Shown: positions 24,327 to 36,473, counted from the stretch's first letter. The stretch: 40,682 nucleotides of DNA from JADJOY01 sp046331705 [NCBI: bacterium] (GCA_046331705.1 JAXLQJ010000064.1:1-40682); one strand, 5' to 3'. Translations and numbers: made by a program. Notes: a model not told the origin generated them from the letters alone.

Positions 24327-25714
24327 GCGCCGTCGCCGGTCGCGGCACGCGGCGGCGGCTCTTCTGGCGCATCTACGCGCAAGGATTGTTGCTGGTGGCC
24401 GCGTCCGCGGCGGCCGTCTTCCTGGTGACGTCGTGGCTCGGCCCGCCGGCGCCGTGGCATGGGCCGCCGGGAGCGCTCTTCGAGCGCGTGCTGAGCTTGG
24501 ACCTCTCGAGCACCCTCGACGAGCCGCGCGAGCTGCGCGAGAAGGTGGCCGAGCTCGCCGAGATCTTGGGCGCCGACGTCGCGGTCTATCGCGCGGACGG
24601 CGCGCGCCTCGCCGCCGCCGGCGCGCTGCCGCCGGGACCGCTGACGGAGCCCTGGCCGCCGGTGGACCGCTCCCGCTGGCGCCGCGACCGCTGGGTCCGC
24701 ACGGTTCCCCTGGGTCCGTGGCCGGGAGCCGCGTACGCGCGCGTCGCCCCCAACACGCGGCGTCTGGTGCTTCACGCGGAGTCGCTGCTCGGCGTGCTGG
24801 CCGTGCTCACGCTGCTGTCGTTTCCCCTGGCGCGGGCGCTGGCGCGGCCGCTCGAGAAGCTCACCGCGACGGCCACGGCGCTCGGCCGCGGCAACCTGGC
24901 GGCGCGCACCGGGCTCGATCGAGACGACGAGGTCGGTGCGCTGGCGAAGGCGTTCGACGACATGGCGGCGCGGATCGAGTCGTACGTGCTCAGCGAGAAG
25001 GAGCTGCTCGCCGGCGTCTCGCACGAGCTGCGGACGCCGCTCGCCCGGGTACGCGTGGCACTCGAGCTCGCCGAGGAGGAATCCGCCGATCCGAGCGACG
25101 TGCGCGCGCGGCTCGCCGGGATCGGCCAGGACTTGGCCGAGCTCGAGAGCATCCTCGCCAACGTGTTCGCCATCGCGCGCCTCGACTACGCGAGCGGCGC
25201 GGGCGCTCTCGCCCTCGGGCGTGGCCCGGTGGATCCGACGGCGTTGGTCGCCGACGCGGCGGCGCGGTTTCGCGCGGCTCATCCCGAGCACTCGCTGGTC
25301 GAGCGCGTCGTCGAAGCGCCACGCGCGCTTCAGGGCGACGCCACGCTGCTGCGGCGCGTCCTCGACAACCTCCTCGACAACGCCGCCGCCTACGGCGAGA
25401 CCAGCGCGCCGATCGAGATCGACGTGCACCCGACGAGCGGCGGCGAGATGCTCGAGATGGAAGTCCGCGATCGCGGCGTCGGTGTGAGCGAGGAGGACCT
25501 AGCGCGCCTCTTCGAGCCCTTTTTCCGCGGCGATCGAAGCCGCGCGCGCAGCACCGGCGGGGTCGGCCTCGGGCTCACGCTGTGCCGCCGCATCGTCGCG
25601 GCCCACGGCGGGCGCATCACGGCCGAGCGCCGCGCCGGCGGCGGGCTCACGATGCGCGTGCTGCTACCGCTGAGCCGCGCGGACGGCTCAGCCGAGCAAG
25701 CCGCGCTCGCGTAG
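24323..25714 (+). CDS. Sensor histidine kinase (CpxA-like)
   Basis: A 463-residue membrane kinase. TM1 is about 14-38, a periplasmic sensor about 40-150, TM2 about 153-173, and the HAMP domain about 170-225. HisKA has H234 (VSHELRTPL); HATPase_c has the N-box DNLLDNAAAYG, G1 RDRGVGV, F-box LFEPFFRG and G2 GGVGLGLTLC. The short proline/arginine-containing periplasmic loop is typical of CpxA-type sensors. The last about nine codons overlap the convergent glycosylase gene by 27 bases. It is the cognate kinase of the regulator upstream. Confidence 0.95.
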   Translation: MSAVAGRGTRRRLFWRIYAQGLLLVAASAAAVFLVTSWLGPPAPWHGPPGALFERVLSLDLSSTLDEPRELREKVAELAEILGADVAVYRADGARLAAAGALPPGPLTEPWPPVDRSRWRRDRWVRTVPLGPWPGAAYARVAPNTRRLVLHAESLLGVLAVLTLLSFPLARALARPLEKLTATATALGRGNLAARTGLDRDDEVGALAKAFDDMAARIESYVLSEKELLAGVSHELRTPLARVRVALELAEEESADPSDVRARLAGIGQDLAELESILANVFAIARLDYASGAGALALGRGPVDPTALVADAAARFRAAHPEHSLVERVVEAPRALQGDATLLRRVLDNLLDNAAAYGETSAPIEIDVHPTSGGEMLEMEVRDRGVGVSEEDLARLFEPFFRGDRSRARSTGGVGLGLTLCRRIVAAHGGRITAERRAGGGLTMRVLLPLSRADGSAEQAALA

Positions 25715-26536
25715 CGCGTCGAGCAGCCCGCGCGCCCAGGTCTCGGGCACCGCGCGTGCCGGATGCTCCCAGGCGATCACCGGGAGCGCCGGAAACGCTT
25801 CGGCCAAGCGCGCGCTCAGGACCTCCGCCACGTCGCGACCGAAGAGAATGGCCGCGCGCGGCGCGAGCCCGCGAATCGACTCCTCGGCGGCGCGCCAGCG
25901 CAGCCGCGCCATCTCGGCCTGAAGGACCCGCGCGTCGTGGGTGCCGCGCGCCCGCACCGCGCGCACCAGGTCCGCGGGGGTGCGGTTCTTTCGAGTCGTC
26001 GGCTCCATGAACAGCAACGAGCACGGATTCGCGACGACCACGTGCCGGAAGGCCTCCTCGGCGGAGCCCCAACCAAGCTCGAGAAAGCGATAGACACGCA
26101 CCGCCGACGATTCGAAGGTGCGCGTCAGGTACGGATGGAGTGAGCGAGGCGCGAGGCCTGGCAGCACGAGCCGCTCACCGCGCCGCTCGAGCTCGGCGGC
26201 GAGGCGCGGCAGGCGCTCCGCCACGCGCTTGAGATCGGTGAACGGGATGCCGCTCTGCGCCATCCCGTACGGGCCCGGGTTGAGCCCGAAGACCGCGAGC
26301 GGCGCCCTCGCCAACGGATACGCCGCACGGAAGTGGCGGTGCCAGCGCTCACCGTAGAGGCCGGGGTTCCAAACCTGCCAACCGGTAGCCGCCGCGATCT
26401 CGGGCGCGAATCGCTCCCAGCGCCGCGCCGCCGTGAGCTTCGTACGGCCCCAGGAATCACCGCCGGCGCGCGCAGAGCGCGATCCCGCGCCGCGCGCCGG
26501 AGACCCGACACGCTCGGATCGGTCACGAGTCGTCAT
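25688..26536 (-). CDS. SMUG1-like uracil-DNA glycosylase
   Basis: A 282-residue protein of the uracil-DNA-glycosylase superfamily. ATG 26536 is chosen over the frame start at 26686. Motif 1, VFGLNPGPYGMAQSGIPF with N86, is almost the SMUG1 signature NPGPFGMAQTGVPF. A second region, VVANPCSLLFMEPTTRKNRT, matches the SMUG1 NxCPLxFL stretch. The late IAWEHPARAV corresponds to the HPSP-type motif, keeping the histidine. SMUG1 enzymes excise uracil and oxidised pyrimidines. An Arg/Ser-rich N-terminal extension of about 40 residues is unusual. Confidence 0.85.
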   Translation of the reverse strand: MTTRDRSERVGSPARGAGSRSARAGGDSWGRTKLTAARRWERFAPEIAAATGWQVWNPGLYGERWHRHFRAAYPLARAPLAVFGLNPGPYGMAQSGIPFTDLKRVAERLPRLAAELERRGERLVLPGLAPRSLHPYLTRTFESSAVRVYRFLELGWGSAEEAFRHVVVANPCSLLFMEPTTRKNRTPADLVRAVRARGTHDARVLQAEMARLRWRAAEESIRGLAPRAAILFGRDVAEVLSARLAEAFPALPVIAWEHPARAVPETWARGLLDALRERGLLG

Positions 26537-26587
26537 GGCGTGAGCACGTTCCTCTACATCCGATTCACGAAGCAAGCCGTAAGGCAG

Positions 26588-26734
26588 ATGAACGATGAAC
26601 TCGCGGTGCGCCGAGAGCTCGCCGCGGGCGCGCTCGCTGCCGTGGTGGCAGGGGGCTGCGACGCATCGGACGATCGCCAGCGACACAACGACGCCTTCGG
26701 GACGTCATGGGAGGATTTCGCATGCGCAGCCTGA
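26588..26734 (+). CDS. Possible small lipoprotein, 48 residues
   Basis: ATG 26588 opens a short frame with a hydrophobic stretch and a lipobox-like AGGC (LAAGALAAVVAGGC), then a hydrophilic tail, stopping at 26734, which is 13 bases inside the DUF4331 gene. The ribosome binding site is poor. It may be a leader peptide or an accident of the GC-rich sequence. Confidence 0.25.
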   Translation: MNDELAVRRELAAGALAAVVAGGCDASDDRQRHNDAFGTSWEDFACAA

Positions 26735-27432
26735 AACGCAGGTACCCGGCGGCAGCCGCAGTGGCCGTCTTCACCTTGGCGGCTCCCGCGTGGTCGGCCG
26801 ACCACCGCGACTCGCCATCCGTCATCGCCGACCCGAGCGCCGACATCGCCGACGTCTTCGCGTGGAGCGCGGCGGATGGCAATCGCGTGAACCTCGTCAT
26901 GACCGTGGGACGCGCCGTCGCCGAGGACTTCCAATTCTCGGATCACGTTCAATACGTGTTTCACACGCAAAGTGCCGCGAGCTTTGGCGCATCGGAGGCC
27001 CCGGCCGTCAACATCATCTGCGAGTTCGACGCGAGCCAGACCGCCAGCTGCTGGGCGGGCGCCAACGAGTACGTCACCGGCGACGCGAGCAACGCCGCCG
27101 GGATCACGAGCAGCTCGGGCGCGTTTCGGGTCTTCGCGGGTCAGCGCAACGATCCGTTCTTCTTCAATCTCGACGGCTTCAATCACACCGTCGCGGTGGT
27201 GGACTCGGTGGAAGCGAGCCTCACCTTCGACGACAACGGCTGCCCGCTTCTCGACGACGCTACCGCTGCGACGCTGCGAACGCTGCTGCAGAGCAACGCC
27301 GACGGCACCGGCCCAGCGACGGATACGTTCGCGAGCTCGAACATCCTGGCGATCGCGGTGTCGATCGACAAATCGATCCTCACCTCCGGCGGCCCCATCC
27401 TGAGCGTCTGGGGCAGCACACACGCCCGCTGA
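26722..27432 (+). CDS. Exported DUF4331-family protein (N-terminal half type)
   Basis: A 236-residue exported protein. ATG 26722 has GGGAGGA six bases upstream, better than ATG 26707. The signal peptide ends near AWSA-DHRDSP; the DHRDSP motif directly after cleavage is a hallmark of DUF4331 proteins. It continues ADIADVFAW, FSDHVQYVFH, RVFAGQRNDPFFFNLDGFN and SSNILAIAVSIDKSIL. DUF4331 proteins are normally about 400-500 residues in one chain. Here the N-terminal-like half is its own gene, followed at 50 bases by a gene for a C-terminal-like half. Confidence 0.8.
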   Translation: MRSLKRRYPAAAAVAVFTLAAPAWSADHRDSPSVIADPSADIADVFAWSAADGNRVNLVMTVGRAVAEDFQFSDHVQYVFHTQSAASFGASEAPAVNIICEFDASQTASCWAGANEYVTGDASNAAGITSSSGAFRVFAGQRNDPFFFNLDGFNHTVAVVDSVEASLTFDDNGCPLLDDATAATLRTLLQSNADGTGPATDTFASSNILAIAVSIDKSILTSGGPILSVWGSTHAR

Positions 27433-27481
27433 GCCCACGAGCGGACGCGCACTCAACCCGATATCCGAGGAGACCACATCC

Positions 27482-28111
27482 ATGAACACCCGACCGTTTC
27501 GATGGGCCGTGCCACTCGCCGCGGCGCTCGCCCTCACAGCCTGCAACAACGACGACAAGAACCTGCCACCGGTGGAGACGCCGCCCCCACCGACGCTCGG
27601 GGCGCAGATCGATCGCATGGCGCGCCCCGCCGTGAACACCGCGCTCGATCACACGTTCGATCTCGATGCGGATCGCAAGGGGATGTCGAAGGACGCCTAC
27701 AACGCCAACGCCAGCCCGACGGATTGGGTCGCCGCGTACACCAACGAGGTGCGCGCCAATCTCGCCATCCTCGACTCGCTCGACAGCGTCTGCGGCAACC
27801 AGCTCTTCGCCGATGCCACGGCGCCGCGCTACGGCACCTTGGCCGCGGTGCTCGCCGACGACCGGCTCTACCTGAACACCGGATCCACGACCTGCACCAC
27901 GTACCTCGCGGTCGAGGCCAACGCGACGGGGATCATCCCCAACGGCGATTGCGGCGGCCGCACCCCGCTCTACGACGTCATCGACACGACGTATTCGGTG
28001 GTGGCCCTGGGTGCGGTGAGCGGCTTCGGCGACACCATCGATCGCGACGGCGACAGCACGCCTTCACTCTCCGCGTTCCCGTTCCTCGGCGCACCCGTCG
28101 CGACTCCCTGA
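27482..28111 (+). CDS. DUF4331-like lipoprotein (C-terminal half type)
   Basis: A 209-residue lipoprotein. GAGGAG precedes ATG 27482. The lipobox LTAC places lipidated Cys at 21. A Pro-rich spacer leads to IDRMARPAVNTAL, which is typical of the second half of DUF4331 proteins, then DAYNANASPTDWVAAYTNEV, DRLYLNTGSTTCTTYLAVE and NGDCGGRTPLYDVIDTTYS. Three or four cysteines outside the lipobox may form disulfides. It probably sits with the preceding exported protein at the outer membrane; the function is unknown. Confidence 0.78.
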   Translation: MNTRPFRWAVPLAAALALTACNNDDKNLPPVETPPPPTLGAQIDRMARPAVNTALDHTFDLDADRKGMSKDAYNANASPTDWVAAYTNEVRANLAILDSLDSVCGNQLFADATAPRYGTLAAVLADDRLYLNTGSTTCTTYLAVEANATGIIPNGDCGGRTPLYDVIDTTYSVVALGAVSGFGDTIDRDGDSTPSLSAFPFLGAPVATP

Positions 28112-28129
28112 GCACGCGGGCATCGCCTC

Positions 28130-29338
28130 GTGCAAACACTCGCTTTCGCGACGAAGCGTCCGTGCCTGCGCGCATTGGCATGGGCGCTCGTCGCGATTCT
28201 CGGTTGCGATCGCGGCGCGGGTGTGCGCGCTCGCACCGCGGACGCTCGCCTGCAGCCGAGCCACGATGCCGAGCTTGCGCAGCTGCTCGGCGCACCGATT
28301 CCCCACACCACCAGCGGTGCCATCGCGGTGCGCAATCTCGAGAGCCAGATCCGCGCCAGCGAAGGGCTCTTGGCACGCTCACCCCACGAGCCGCGCGTGC
28401 TTCGCGATCTCGGCGAGCTGCTCCTCGCGCGCGCTCAGTACCTGAGTCGGCTGGCTGACTACGATCGGGCCGCGGCGCTGGCCGAGCAACTCGTGCAGCT
28501 CGCGCCCAAACAGCACGAGTCCTGGTTGCTTCGCGCGTCCACGCGCGCCGCGTTTCACCGCTTCGACGACGCGCTCGACGACCTCGACCGAGCGCAAGCG
28601 CTGGGAGCCGCGCCATCCGCCCTCGAGGCAGCCCGGGCCGACATCCTCGACGCGCTCGGCCAGACGGATGCCGCGCTCGCTCATCGAGCGCGGGTCGTGG
28701 CGCTCAGACCGACCATCACCTCGCTGGCGGCGCTGGCCACCGCCCATGCGCTGGGAGGCGATGAGGCGACGGCGTCCCGGCTCTACGCGCACGCGCTCGC
28801 GAGCTACCGCGACGTATCGCCTTTCCCCGTGGCGTGGCTGCTCGTTCAGCGAGGATTGACTTGGGAGCGCAATGGGGATTCCGCGCGCGCCGCCGCGGCA
28901 TTCGCCGCGGCCCACGAGCGGCTCCCTGCCTACGCCGCCGCTGCCAGTTCGCTCGCGCGGCTGCGCGGGCATTCAGGCGATCACGCCGGCGCCGTCGAGA
29001 TCCTCCGTTCGCTCTCCGTCACGTCGGACGATCCCGAATATCAGGGTCAGCTCGCGGGCGAGCTGCGCGCCCTCGGCCTCGCCGCGGAAGCCGATCGACT
29101 TCGCGACCAGGCTGGACGCGGGCTCGACGCGCTGGTTGCGCTTCACCCACAGGCATTCGTGGCCAAGCAGGTCCGCTTCTGGATCGGACCGGGCGGCGAC
29201 GCCGAGCGTGGCTTCGCGCTCGCCAAGAGCAATCTCGAGCGCGACTCGAGCACGCCGGCGCTCGCCCTCGCTGCCGAGGCCGCTCTCGCCGTGGAAAAGG
29301 CTTCCCCGTCGACGATGACGCGCGACGCTCACACGTGA
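28130..29338 (+). CDS. TPR-repeat lipoprotein
   Basis: A 402-residue lipoprotein. GTG 28130 lies 18 bases after the previous stop, so it belongs to the DUF4331 operon. The lipobox AILGC places Cys near residue 26. From about residue 75 to 390 it is a series of TPR-like helix pairs (ARSPHEPRVLRDLGELLLAR, ALAEQLVQLAPKQHESWLLR, ALDDLDRAQALGAAPSALEA, RAAAAFAAAHERLPAYAAAA). It likely acts as a scaffold for envelope proteins. I associate TPR lipoproteins with DUF4331 clusters in other bacteria, but no biochemical role is known. Confidence 0.82.
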   Translation: MQTLAFATKRPCLRALAWALVAILGCDRGAGVRARTADARLQPSHDAELAQLLGAPIPHTTSGAIAVRNLESQIRASEGLLARSPHEPRVLRDLGELLLARAQYLSRLADYDRAAALAEQLVQLAPKQHESWLLRASTRAAFHRFDDALDDLDRAQALGAAPSALEAARADILDALGQTDAALAHRARVVALRPTITSLAALATAHALGGDEATASRLYAHALASYRDVSPFPVAWLLVQRGLTWERNGDSARAAAAFAAAHERLPAYAAAASSLARLRGHSGDHAGAVEILRSLSVTSDDPEYQGQLAGELRALGLAAEADRLRDQAGRGLDALVALHPQAFVAKQVRFWIGPGGDAERGFALAKSNLERDSSTPALALAAEAALAVEKASPSTMTRDAHT

Positions 29339-29352
29339 GCACGCTGGCGCGA

Positions 29353-31980
29353 TCACGCGTCGTCGGAATCCTCCCAGTCGCGCTCGGCCTCGCCGTCGAC
29401 GGGCGCGTCCTCGCCAGCGGAGACGCCACCGATGCCGACGTAGCGCCCCTCGAATCGCGCCGACGCCAGCGAGCTCGCTACCGCGTCGAGCGTCGCGAAC
29501 TTCTCGTTGCGGGCACCGTGCAGCTCCCCGCCGAGCGGCGCCAGCATCAGGTCCCAATCGTCGTTGTCCGCGACGTGGGGTGGCCGCAGCAACACGTCCA
29601 CGGGACCGAAGCGGTCGCCGCCACCGATCACGAACGACTTCTCGAGGCTCGCCGTCCACGATTCCGCATCCGAGCGCTTGGCGTCCGGCGCCGTCCAGAC
29701 CGCGAGCTTGGTGAGAAGTTTGCGCAGCCAGCGCTGCTCCGTGACCTCGCTCGGATGGCGCCACGACGCGATCGGCCAGATGCCGGCGCGCTCGTCCCTG
29801 AACCGGTGCACCTTCGTGTCGAGCGTGGCGGCGAGCTTCGGTCCGAACCCGTTCGTTCGGCGCAAGAAAGCCCGCACGTGCTCGGGAAGCGCGACGCCGT
29901 AGCGCGCCTCGAACGCCTGGATCTCCGCGTCCGCTGCGGACTCGTGAACGAGCGGCGTGGCGAAGGCCGGAACCGCATCGAGCTTCAGCACGAACTGGTG
30001 CACGATGCCGTAACGCGCGAGCGCCACGTCGAAGCTGGGGTCGTAGGAGGCGATCTCGGAACCACGCGCGACGAGCGTTGCGCGACCCGTGACGCGTCCG
30101 TCGGGAGATTCGACGCGTGCCAGCCACAGCTCTCCCAGGGGCTGCACGGCGACCATCCAGCCCGTGGGGGTCGTGTACTCGACCTCACGTCTTCCCAGAC
30201 GGGCGAACGACTCCACGCGCGTGAGCGGTTCGCTGCCGTCGCCGATGCGCCGCAGCAGCTCGCCCAGCTCGGCGTCGGTGTGCCGGTAGCGCGCGTCGAT
30301 CTCGCGCAGCGCCGTCGCCAGCGTCGGGCTCGCCGCCTCGACGCGCTCGGCGACGAGGTCGAGCGTGGCGATCGCCGCGCGGCGCACGGCGGGATCGGGG
30401 TCCGTGAGCCGACGCGCAACCAGCGCCACGACCGAGTCACCGTTCGCTTGCGCGCCAGCGCTCGCCAGCGCCTCGCGAACCAGCGGGCGCACACGCGGAT
30501 CGGGATCGCCGAGGCGCGCCGCGAACGCCGCCGAGGCATCGATGGCGGCCAGCCGGGGCGACGAGAGCAGGCGCGCCGCCTTGAGCCGCACCGCCGCGTC
30601 GTCATCGGCGAGCGCAGCGATCAGCGCTTCGTCCGCGCGACGGTCGCGGGGTGCCCACGCGCGCAGCGCGCTCAGCGCCGTGGCTCGCACGCCCGCATCC
30701 GCGTCGGCGGCGCGAGCGAGGACGACGTCGCGCAGGCCGTCGTCGGCGTCCGCTTCGTCGAGGTCGGCGATGCGCCGTGCTGCACGCGCCCGCACACGCG
30801 GGTCCGGGTCGCCAAGGGCGCGACCGAGCGCCGCGTGCACCTCCGCGCTGCCGGGAGCGCGCTCGACCCACTCGGTGAGGACGTCGCCGCGAAGCTCGGC
30901 GTCGGGATCGCTCACCGCCGCGGCCAGCGCCGGCAGGATCTTCTCGGGCTCGATCCTCGCGTAGCGCAGCCGCCCCAACGCGGTGCGACGATCCGCGCTG
31001 GTGCCCGAGCGCAAGGCCGCGAGATCGCGCCGCTCGCGCAGCGTCGTCCAGCCCAGGAAGCCACCGGAGGCCGCCAGCGTGACCAGCGTGATGGCGAGCT
31101 GCTTCTGCACCGAGGTCCAGCGCGAGCGTACGCGCGGCGCCGGCGGCTTCGGGGGGGCGGAGCGCGGCGCTGGCCGGCCGGTCGCGAGCGCGTCGGCGCG
31201 CGCGCCGAGAACGGTCGAGGTCTCGGCGGCAACGCGCGCGCTGCGCGGCGCCGATCCGGGCAGCCCCTCCGGGTACTGCTCGCGAATGGGCAACGCCATG
31301 CGCGCACCGGCGTTCGTGAGCTGCCCCCAGATCATGCGCACGATCCCGAAGCGCCGCGATCGCATCTCGCGGTAGCTGCGCTGCAGCGAGGCGAGGAACT
31401 CCTCGCGCGGATGCTGATCGCGATCGAGGGCGGGCTCGAGTCCCTGCTCACGCAGGAACGCGATCGCGTCGCGGTGGCGCGCCACCAGCTCCTCGGGTGT
31501 GGCCGCGCCGAAATGCTGCAGCAGGGCGCGCGGGCGGCGGTGGCCCGATTGCTCGGTCTGCGTCGAGGTGTCGAGCTCCCAGTCGTCCGCGAACGGCGTA
31601 CCGACGTCCGTGATGGTCTTCTTGCCGAGATCGTAGAGCGCCACCGTGATCGGCTCGGAGCGGTGACGAAGCAAGAAGACGACGACCTCCGGAAACGATG
31701 CGAGCAGGAACTCGTCCGCGAACTCGAAGCCCATGGCTTCGTAGGTGCCGGCGAGCTTGCCGAGACGGCGTACCCGCTGCTGGTACGCGGCGGTCTTCGG
31801 GATCGGTTGCGGGTTGCGCGCCGCCCGCTCGCTCGACAGCATGAGCAACGCGACGCCACCGACGAGCGTGATCGGCAGCGCGATCAGCCCCACCGCCCAC
31901 CCCGGCACGTGCAGGTGCTCGATGAGCGTCCACACCACGCTCACGACCAGGAAAATCACGAGCTGGTTCTTGAAGGTCAT
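29353..31980 (-). CDS. Membrane protein with HEAT repeats and SMI1/KNR4 domain
   Basis: An 875-residue protein. ATG 31980 has GAGGAA upstream. Two N-terminal TM helices (about 5-22 and 26-47) precede a cytoplasmic domain and a Pro/Arg linker, and a third TM is near residue 305. Residues about 330-600 are HEAT/PBS-type repeats (repeated DPDPRVRARAARRIADL and ADADAGVRATALSALRA). Residues about 695-825 form an SMI1/KNR4-like domain (IQAFEARYGVALPEHVRAFL, RRTNGFGP, ASWRHPSEVTEQRW, DNDDWDLMLAPLG). The acidic tail ends EDSDDA. SMI1 domains are common in toxin-immunity proteins, but this size and topology suggest a scaffold or regulatory role. Confidence 0.8.
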   Translation of the reverse strand: MTFKNQLVIFLVVSVVWTLIEHLHVPGWAVGLIALPITLVGGVALLMLSSERAARNPQPIPKTAAYQQRVRRLGKLAGTYEAMGFEFADEFLLASFPEVVVFLLRHRSEPITVALYDLGKKTITDVGTPFADDWELDTSTQTEQSGHRRPRALLQHFGAATPEELVARHRDAIAFLREQGLEPALDRDQHPREEFLASLQRSYREMRSRRFGIVRMIWGQLTNAGARMALPIREQYPEGLPGSAPRSARVAAETSTVLGARADALATGRPAPRSAPPKPPAPRVRSRWTSVQKQLAITLVTLAASGGFLGWTTLRERRDLAALRSGTSADRRTALGRLRYARIEPEKILPALAAAVSDPDAELRGDVLTEWVERAPGSAEVHAALGRALGDPDPRVRARAARRIADLDEADADDGLRDVVLARAADADAGVRATALSALRAWAPRDRRADEALIAALADDDAAVRLKAARLLSSPRLAAIDASAAFAARLGDPDPRVRPLVREALASAGAQANGDSVVALVARRLTDPDPAVRRAAIATLDLVAERVEAASPTLATALREIDARYRHTDAELGELLRRIGDGSEPLTRVESFARLGRREVEYTTPTGWMVAVQPLGELWLARVESPDGRVTGRATLVARGSEIASYDPSFDVALARYGIVHQFVLKLDAVPAFATPLVHESAADAEIQAFEARYGVALPEHVRAFLRRTNGFGPKLAATLDTKVHRFRDERAGIWPIASWRHPSEVTEQRWLRKLLTKLAVWTAPDAKRSDAESWTASLEKSFVIGGGDRFGPVDVLLRPPHVADNDDWDLMLAPLGGELHGARNEKFATLDAVASSLASARFEGRYVGIGGVSAGEDAPVDGEAERDWEDSDDA

Positions 31981-32125
31981 GCCCGATTCCTCGCCAGCGG
32001 CCCGCGAAGGCTTCACGAGCCTTCACGCAGAAACGACCGCCGAGCTCGGGCTTATGCCATAGGGCGCCCGCAGTCCGGAAGCGGTCCGGTGAGGCGGGCG
32101 CGCGCCGCGGTGGACGCCGATTCGC

Positions 32126-33457
32126 TCAGGGCACTGCGTGGGCGATGGCGGCGTAGGTATCCCACGCTTGCTTGTGGGAACCGTCGCCGCGCACCAGGCC
32201 CCAGAAGGGCTCGACCGCTTGGAGCACGTAGACGAAGTGGGTCTGGATGTAATCGACGTTGGTGAGCAAGAAGCCCACCAGCGCGCCGACGTCGCCGCTG
32301 TCGTAGGCATCGGCGACCAGCGCCAGATTGGCCAGGTCCTCGGGGGTGATCTCGACGGTGCTGGTCTCGGCGGTTTGCGTTCCGAACAGGAAGAACCCGC
32401 TCGCGCCAGCGGCGATCGCGCCATCGAACGCCGTCTGCACGTACTGCGCTTGCTGCGCCTCGTCGAAGCCCTCGATCGCTGGGCCCGTCGGGTAGCCCGT
32501 CTCGACCACCACGATCGGCATGCCGCAGCTCTCGCCCTGGATGCGCGCGACGCGCTCACCCACCACGTCGCCCGCCACGGGTGAGGCGCGGTAGTAGTTG
32601 GGGTACGCATCCATTCCCAGGAAGTCCATCTCCAGCCGCCATTGCTGGATGCTCGCGAGCCACGTCGGCTGCAACAGGAACTGCATCAGCTCGTCGGAGA
32701 TGTCGGTGTGGAAGTTCAGCGTGGTGAGCGCCGTGGGATCGGCGTCCTTCACCGCGAGCCTGAGCGTCTTCAGGATCTGGGTGACGTAGGTCCAGTCCTG
32801 CCACGCCGAGCCGAACGCTTCGAGAAGGCTCGGCGAGCGCCAGCCCCACAGCGCCGTGAGAAAGGCTTGATTGAGCTCGTTCTCGGTCTGCCAGTACGCG
32901 ATGCGCAGATCGCCCGGCGCGTCGAGGTGGCCGTCGTGGTCGTAGCGCTCCACCGTGGCGCGCGCCGCCAGGTAGATGCGCGCCAGGTACTCGTCCCGGC
33001 CCAGGTGATCGGGATCGGCCGGCTGCTCCGGTTGCGCGGCGAGCCTCGGCAAAGCGCCCACGTAGCCGTGGCCCACGATCGGGACCGGCACCAACCCGCC
33101 CGCGAGCATGCCGCCGATCTCGGCGTCGAAGCTCGACCACGTGTGTCCAACGATGTAGTCGTCGACGATCTCCGGATGGCTGCGGATCTCGTCCACGGTG
33201 AGCCCCAGCGGAGTCACGGTGGGCTCGATCTCACGCCATGCGAGCGTCGGGCGTGCGTACCGGACACCCAGCTCCTGGGCGAGCGGAACCAGCGTCGCGG
33301 GCGTCTGCGAGAGGCCGATCATCCGCTCCGGCAGCGTGATCGGGTGGAAATCCGGTGGACAGGTGGGCGTGCAGCCGGCGAGTGCGCACGCGAGCCCGAG
33401 AATCGGGGGCGCGGACCGGCGCATGCGGCGAACGATCGCAAGCGGATTCGAAGGCAT
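32126..33457 (-). CDS. Glycoside-hydrolase-like (TIM barrel) lipoprotein
   Basis: A 443-residue lipoprotein with lipobox LAGC at Cys29. The rest reads as a clan-A-type (beta/alpha)8 glycosidase. [16 protein letters not shown] lies at an early strand. [14 protein letters not shown] carries the acid/base Glu (E194 in the NEL motif), and [16 protein letters not shown] carries the nucleophile Glu (E319). [12 protein letters not shown] resembles the strand with aromatic ligands. I cannot name the GH family or substrate; an outer-membrane-anchored enzyme acting on polysaccharide is the inference. It is divergent from the hybrid kinase gene. Confidence 0.78.
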   Translation of the reverse strand: MPSNPLAIVRRMRRSAPPILGLACALAGCTPTCPPDFHPITLPERMIGLSQTPATLVPLAQELGVRYARPTLAWREIEPTVTPLGLTVDEIRSHPEIVDDYIVGHTWSSFDAEIGGMLAGGLVPVPIVGHGYVGALPRLAAQPEQPADPDHLGRDEYLARIYLAARATVERYDHDGHLDAPGDLRIAYWQTENELNQAFLTALWGWRSPSLLEAFGSAWQDWTYVTQILKTLRLAVKDADPTALTTLNFHTDISDELMQFLLQPTWLASIQQWRLEMDFLGMDAYPNYYRASPVAGDVVGERVARIQGESCGMPIVVVETGYPTGPAIEGFDEAQQAQYVQTAFDGAIAAGASGFFLFGTQTAETSTVEITPEDLANLALVADAYDSGDVGALVGFLLTNVDYIQTHFVYVLQAVEPFWGLVRGDGSHKQAWDTYAAIAHAVP

Positions 33458-33575
33458 CGTTCCATGATACGGACCTGCGCGTGGCGGCGCATCCCCGGGA
33501 TCCGACCGGCCGAGCCCGACCGAGCCCGACGGACCCTGCTCATGGATCGCCGACGAGCTGCCGATAACGATCCTG

Positions 33576-36442
<2,867 letters not shown>

Positions 36443-36473
36443 AGTCGACGGCAGAGCAAGGAGGACGGATCGC

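Noticed and set aside
26554-27639. 361-codon minus-strand open frame
   Set aside because: It is antisense to the DUF4331 gene, which has a signal peptide, a good ribosome binding site and family motifs.
28834-32265. 1,143-codon plus-strand open frame
   Set aside because: It lies antisense to the HEAT/SMI1 gene and has Arg/Ala-rich, domain-free composition. It is a shadow caused by high GC at third positions.
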